A program made the position numbers and the translations under genes. This document shows, piece after piece, positions 6,474 through 9,144 of a DNA stretch of 9,144 nucleotides; the first letter of the stretch is position 1, and each line of letters opens with the position of its first letter. The notes under the pieces are model-generated. The model was given only the letters and a program-made list of their open reading frames with translations. It ran no database searches and had not been told where the DNA came from. This DNA is from DUPQ01 sp041678685 (GTDB lineage: Bacteria; Bacillota; Clostridia; DUPQ01), in contig JBAYNV010000084.1 of the NCBI GenBank assembly GCA_041678685.1, positions 1 to 9,144 of the forward strand, read 5' to 3'.

Positions 6474-6482
6474 TGGTATAAT
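6474..6482 (+). promoter_or_regulatory. Extended -10 promoter candidate for the EamA transporter
   Basis: TGGTATAAT matches the extended -10 pattern TG-n-TATAAT and lies about 36 nt before the likely start codon, exactly where the IS remnant ends. A -35 is poor (TTCCAT at 6456-6461, spacer 15), which extended -10 promoters tolerate. The promoter may have been formed or repositioned by the element's partial deletion. Confidence 0.45.
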
Positions 6483-6517
6483 TAGCAAATTAAGAGTTTG
6501 TGTTGTGTGAGGAAAGC

Positions 6518-7420
6518 TTGGCAGAGAAGAAGAGGATCTGGGCACATATAATAGCGGTACTGACCATAATCGTATGGGGAAGCACATATATAGCAAGTAA
6601 AGTGATGCTTGACACATTTACTCCGTTACAGCTTATGACTATGAGATTCGCCATCGCGTACGTAGTGCTTCTGCTTCTTAAACCTAAATTCAGCAGGTTC
6701 ATTCTTAAGGATGAACTGATATTCCTGTTACTCGGCCTGTCCGGATGCTCTCTGTATTTCTTTACGGAGAACACGGCCCTTACATACACGCTCACTTCCA
6801 ATGTAAGTATAATAGTTGCCGTTGCTCCGATGCTGACGGCAATATTGGCACACTTCTTTACAAAAGATGAGAAGATACACAGAAACACGATATCCGGATT
6901 TATTATCGCATTCCTCGGTGTTGCCCTTGTGGTATTCAACGGTACTGTGATACTAAAACTTGATCCTCTTGGTGATTTTCTTGCACTGCTTGCCGCCGTA
7001 TGCTGGTCGGTGTACAGTGTGATACTTAAGAGAGTAATGAACAGATATGACAGCATAATACTTATACGAAAAGTTATGTTCTATGGCCTAATAACTACAT
7101 TGCCTGCAATGCTTATCGAAGGTGAAAAATTTGACTTCATTGCATTTTCAGATATCAAAGTGATATTCTGCCTTGTATTCCTTGGAGTGTTCGGAAGCGG
7201 TCTGTGCTATCTTGCCTGGAATGTAGCTATAAGGAGACTGGGTGTCATAACGGCAAACAGCTACATATATATAAATCCATTTGTGACAATGATCTGTGCC
7301 TGGCTGCTGCTGGATGAGGAAATAACCCTGATGGGAATTATAGGAGCGGTACTGATCATATTCGGTGTTGTAATTACAGGCAGAATTAAAAAGAACGAAA
7401 AAAACCTTCAGAAAATGTAA
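6518..7420 (+). CDS. EamA/DMT-family drug/metabolite transporter
   Basis: About 300 residues form ten predicted membrane helices in two homologous EamA halves (about 11-140 and 152-290). Typical features are W-G-S-T-Y-I-A-S-K in helix 1, R-F-A-I-A-Y-V in helix 2, the E-N-T-A-L-x-Y-T block before helix 4, and in the second half L-A-W-N-V-A-I-R-R-L-G and Y-I-N-P-F-V-T-M-I with L-L-D-E-E-I-T. Members export or import small metabolites or drugs across the cell membrane; the substrate cannot be told here. The start is uncertain. TTG 6518 gives the usual short N-terminus and has AGGA only 4 nt upstream, while GTG 6500 adds six codons. The 5' region adjoins the IS remnant. The stop codon lies in the loop of the terminator hairpin. 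A TetR-type regulator beyond the inserted module might once have been its divergent partner. Confidence 0.88.
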   Translation: MAEKKRIWAHIIAVLTIIVWGSTYIASKVMLDTFTPLQLMTMRFAIAYVVLLLLKPKFSRFILKDELIFLLLGLSGCSLYFFTENTALTYTLTSNVSIIVAVAPMLTAILAHFFTKDEKIHRNTISGFIIAFLGVALVVFNGTVILKLDPLGDFLALLAAVCWSVYSVILKRVMNRYDSIILIRKVMFYGLITTLPAMLIEGEKFDFIAFSDIKVIFCLVFLGVFGSGLCYLAWNVAIRRLGVITANSYIYINPFVTMICAWLLLDEEITLMGIIGAVLIIFGVVITGRIKKNEKNLQKM

Positions 7421-7435
7421 ATCTCTGAAGGTTTT
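7401..7435. terminator. Rho-independent terminator between convergent genes
   Basis: AAAACCTTCAGA (7401-7412) and TCTGAAGGTTTT (7424-7435) form a perfect 12-bp stem with an 11-nt loop. A T-rich run ends the plus-strand side and an A-rich run (7398-7404) gives the T-run on the minus strand. It can therefore stop both the EamA transporter and the facing aldehyde dehydrogenase gene, which ends at 7472. The EamA stop codon lies in the loop. Confidence 0.9.
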
Positions 7436-7471
7436 ATTGTTTCATACAGTAGTTTCACGCTTGGCCAATAG

Positions 7472-8842
7472 CTATTTTAAGAACATTTTGATAAGAGAAA
7501 AATTTCTTTCACTGTATGGATGATATCTCATAGGTATATCGATCCAGTTCTTTTTGTGAACTATACTCTTGTAGTGGGTAAAAGTATCAAAACTGAATTT
7601 CCCATGGTAGGAACCCATACCGCTGTTGCCTACTCCTCCAAAACCCATCTTGGATGTGGCTAAGTGAATTATCGTGTCATTTATACAACCGCCTCCGAAA
7701 GACAGTTTTCTTAATACCATATTCTGTATCGTTTTATCATCAGAGAAAAGATACAAAGCAAGAGGCTTTGGTTTATCTTTCAATAATGCTATCACTTCAT
7801 TTATATCATTAAACGGGATCACCGGAAGAACAGGTCCGAATATCTCTTCCTGCATCACAGGCGAATCAAAAGTGATGCCATCAAGGACCGTCGGTTCAAT
7901 AAGTCTGCTTTCTCTGTTGCTTTTTCCGCCGATGACGGTTTTTTCACCTTTCATGAGACCTAAGATCCTGTCAAAATGCTTTTCATTTATTATTCTTGGC
8001 AGATCTTTATCTGTTAAAGGATCGTTTCCGAAAAAGGCTTTGATCTGTTTTCCAAGTTCCGTAATCAGCTGATCCTTTATGCTGCTGTGTGCAAGGATAT
8101 AGTCAGGAGCAACGCATGTCTGACCTGCATTTAAATATTTGCCGAATGCGATCCTTTTTGCGGCTAATGCAATATTTGCAGTCTTATCCACTATTGTCGG
8201 GCTCTTTCCTCCAAGTTCAAGGCTTACTGGAGTAAGATTCCTAGATGCGCTTTCCATGACCTGTTTTCCTACAGCCACGCTCCCGGTAAAGAAGATATAA
8301 TCGAATTTCTGATCCAGCAGTTCCGAGTTCTCCTTTCTTCCGCCTTCCACCACCGACACATATTCCGGGGGATATATCCTTGTAATCATATCCGCTACGA
8401 TTTTCGATGTTGCAGGCGCATATGCGCTTGGTTTTATTATGGCGCAGTTGCCTGCCGCAAGCGCTCCTATAAGAGGCTCAAGGCAAAGCTGAAGAGGGTA
8501 GTTCCAGGGAGACATTATAAGGATGATACCGTATGGTTCAGGAACAATAAAGCTCTTTGAACAAAACTGTGCCATAGGAGTGGATACTTTTATATTTCTT
8601 GCCCATTTTAGCAGATGCTTCATTACATATCCGGCTTCATCCCTTACCATTCCTATTTCACTCATATACCCTTCAAAATCTGATTTATTCAGATCGCTTT
8701 TGAGCGCATCAAGTATTTCTCTTTCATTGAATATGAGGGAATTCCTTAGTTTCTGTATAGCATCCATGCGAAATTCTATACTTTTCGTTTTATCGGTGTT
8801 AAAGAATTTACGCTGCGACTCGATAAGTTGTATGATCTCCAT
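7472..8842 (-). CDS. Class-3 type aldehyde dehydrogenase, NAD(P)-dependent
   Basis: The 456-residue cytoplasmic enzyme oxidises aldehydes to carboxylates with NAD(P)+. Visible family features are P-W-N-Y-P with Asn114, K-P-S-A with Lys137, the cofactor-site F-T-G-S (185-188), L-E-L-G-G-K-S-P with general base Glu209, G-Q-T-C with catalytic Cys243 and E-E-I-F-G-P (332-337). Length and the C-terminal S-G-M-G-S-Y-H-G-K block place it with the short ALDH3-like subfamily that acts on medium and fatty aldehydes. The start is ATG 8842 because AGGAGG stands 5 nt before it; the open frame extends further upstream to 9031 but that part crosses the promoter region and reads like non-coding sequence. It converges on the EamA gene and diverges from the ZupT gene. 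The physiological substrate is not shown. Confidence 0.93.
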   Translation of the reverse strand: MEIIQLIESQRKFFNTDKTKSIEFRMDAIQKLRNSLIFNEREILDALKSDLNKSDFEGYMSEIGMVRDEAGYVMKHLLKWARNIKVSTPMAQFCSKSFIVPEPYGIILIMSPWNYPLQLCLEPLIGALAAGNCAIIKPSAYAPATSKIVADMITRIYPPEYVSVVEGGRKENSELLDQKFDYIFFTGSVAVGKQVMESASRNLTPVSLELGGKSPTIVDKTANIALAAKRIAFGKYLNAGQTCVAPDYILAHSSIKDQLITELGKQIKAFFGNDPLTDKDLPRIINEKHFDRILGLMKGEKTVIGGKSNRESRLIEPTVLDGITFDSPVMQEEIFGPVLPVIPFNDINEVIALLKDKPKPLALYLFSDDKTIQNMVLRKLSFGGGCINDTIIHLATSKMGFGGVGNSGMGSYHGKFSFDTFTHYKSIVHKKNWIDIPMRYHPYSERNFSLIKMFLK

Positions 8843-8847
8843 TACCG

Positions 8848-8853
8848 CCTCCT
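8848..8853 (-). promoter_or_regulatory. Ribosome binding site fixing the aldehyde dehydrogenase start
   Basis: AGGAGG on the minus strand lies 5 nt before ATG 8842. It decides for the 456-residue form and against the 519-residue upstream extension. Confidence 0.85.
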
Positions 8854-8881
8854 GATATTTTGATTTAAGATTGATGAATAC

Positions 8882-8911
8882 ATTATATATTAAATTATTA
8901 TTATCTGTAAG
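8882..8911 (-). promoter_or_regulatory. Promoter candidate for the aldehyde dehydrogenase
   Basis: On the minus strand CTTACA (8911-8906) is followed after 18 bp by a consensus TATAAT (8887-8882), about 40 nt before the start codon. This fits a vegetative promoter in the divergent intergenic region. Confidence 0.5.
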
Positions 8912-8931
8912 TTTATTGCATAAAGAAAAGA

Positions 8932-8940
8932 TGATATACT
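8932..8940 (+). promoter_or_regulatory. Extended -10 promoter candidate for the zupT-like gene
   Basis: TGATATACT matches the extended -10 pattern, about 40 nt before the ATG at 8980. The -35 region (TTTATT at 8912-8917, 17-bp spacer) is weak. No clear Zur or other metal-responsive operator was seen around it. Confidence 0.4.
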
Positions 8941-8979
8941 TAGGAACGGAACTGACTGAATATAGAGGAGGCCGGTTAT

Positions 8980-9144
8980 ATGGGGAACATTTATTTTGCA
9001 TTTGCACTGACTCTGCTGGCGGGTCTGTCAACAGGTATAGGAAGCCTTATAGCTTTCTTTGCAAAGAAAACAAACACTAAATTCTTATCGTTGAGCCTGG
9101 GGTTTTCCGCTGGCGTTATGATTTATGTCTCAATGGTAGAGATA
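8980..9144 (+). CDS. zupT: ZupT-type ZIP-family metal (zinc) transporter, N-terminal part
   Basis: An open frame starts at ATG 8980, with AGGAGG (8966-8971) 8 nt upstream, and continues past the window end with 55 codons visible. The first membrane helix holds L-T-L-L-A-G-L-S-T-G-I-G-S, followed by F-F-A-K-K-T-N-T-K-F-L-S and the second helix L-G-F-S-A-G-V-M-I-Y-V-S. These are hallmark segments of ZupT, the bacterial ZIP transporter that imports zinc and other divalent metals. The metal-binding helices 4 and 5 lie outside the window. It is divergent from the aldehyde dehydrogenase gene and the two probably have separate promoters. Confidence 0.88.
   Translation, partial: MGNIYFAFALTLLAGLSTGIGSLIAFFAKKTNTKFLSLSLGFSAGVMIYVSMVEI

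Larger units (their letters stand above)
5522..6474 (+). mobile_element. Decayed ISLre2-family insertion sequence
   Basis: The left end is the repeat at 5522-5554, followed by a leader and a UPF0236/ISLre2-type transposase reading frame that is broken and shortened. Intact members of this family, from family knowledge, carry one transposase of roughly 450-500 codons; about 840 bp of coding sequence remains here. The right limit is set by loss of transposase similarity near 6462 and a short stretch (6464-6474) resembling the inverse of the left end; the outer right terminus is missing. Base composition is less A/T-rich than the module on its left. The element cannot move by itself. Confidence 0.7.

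Noticed and set aside
6490..7056. Long minus-strand open frame of 188 codons opposite the EamA gene
   Set aside because: It is antisense to a clear membrane transporter, has no ribosome binding site or recognisable motif, and reads as a shadow of the real gene.
8843..9031. A 63-codon upstream extension of the aldehyde dehydrogenase frame
   Set aside because: A consensus AGGAGG precedes ATG 8842, the extension is not like the family's N-terminus, and it overlaps the divergent promoter region and the start of the zupT-like gene.

Overview
The window looks like a piece of low-GC Firmicutes chromosome, most likely a gut Clostridia/Lachnospiraceae-type bacterium. This is inferred from strong AGGAGG ribosome binding sites, A/T-rich spacers, an ISLre2-type (UPF0236) transposase remnant, and a lipoprotein and tandem ABC-2 permease of types common in that group. 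Species cannot be named from the sequence.

Layout. Positions 1-54 hold the first 18 codons of a TetR-family regulator on the minus strand, with a near-perfect promoter (93-120) and a palindromic operator candidate (74-93) just downstream of its -10. Positions 123-154 hold a 32-nt sequence that recurs almost exactly at 5522-5554, at the left end of a decayed ISLre2-type element. Between the two copies lies an A/T-rich module of about 5.4 kb. It consists of a mostly non-coding leader (155-608) with one good promoter, a short Sec-signal secreted protein (609-824) whose frame stays open past a single stop to 1010, a lipoprotein (1192-2340), a 768-aa tandem-duplicated ABC-2 permease (2358-4664) and its ATPase (4661-5533). 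The last three genes are tightly spaced or overlap and probably form one operon. The ISLre2-type transposase at 5624-6462 is broken by frameshifts, stops and internal deletions.

Downstream of the element the sequence returns to ordinary, less A/T-rich chromosome: an EamA/DMT-family drug/metabolite transporter (6518-7420, plus), a bidirectional-looking terminator (7401-7435), a convergent class-3 aldehyde dehydrogenase (7472-8842, minus) and, diverging from it, the first 55 codons of a ZupT-type ZIP metal transporter (8980 to window end).

How the genes may work together. The lipoprotein, permease and ATPase look like one membrane complex: a surface-anchored sensor or binding protein, a membrane pump with two large extracytoplasmic domains, and an ATP-driven motor. 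The preceding secreted protein is the natural candidate cargo or target, as in bacteriocin/immunity or peptide-resistance cassettes, but no function is proven by sequence. The module's placement between two direct copies of an IS end suggests it is an acquired cassette inserted between the TetR gene and the EamA gene, which may once have been a divergent regulator-transporter pair.
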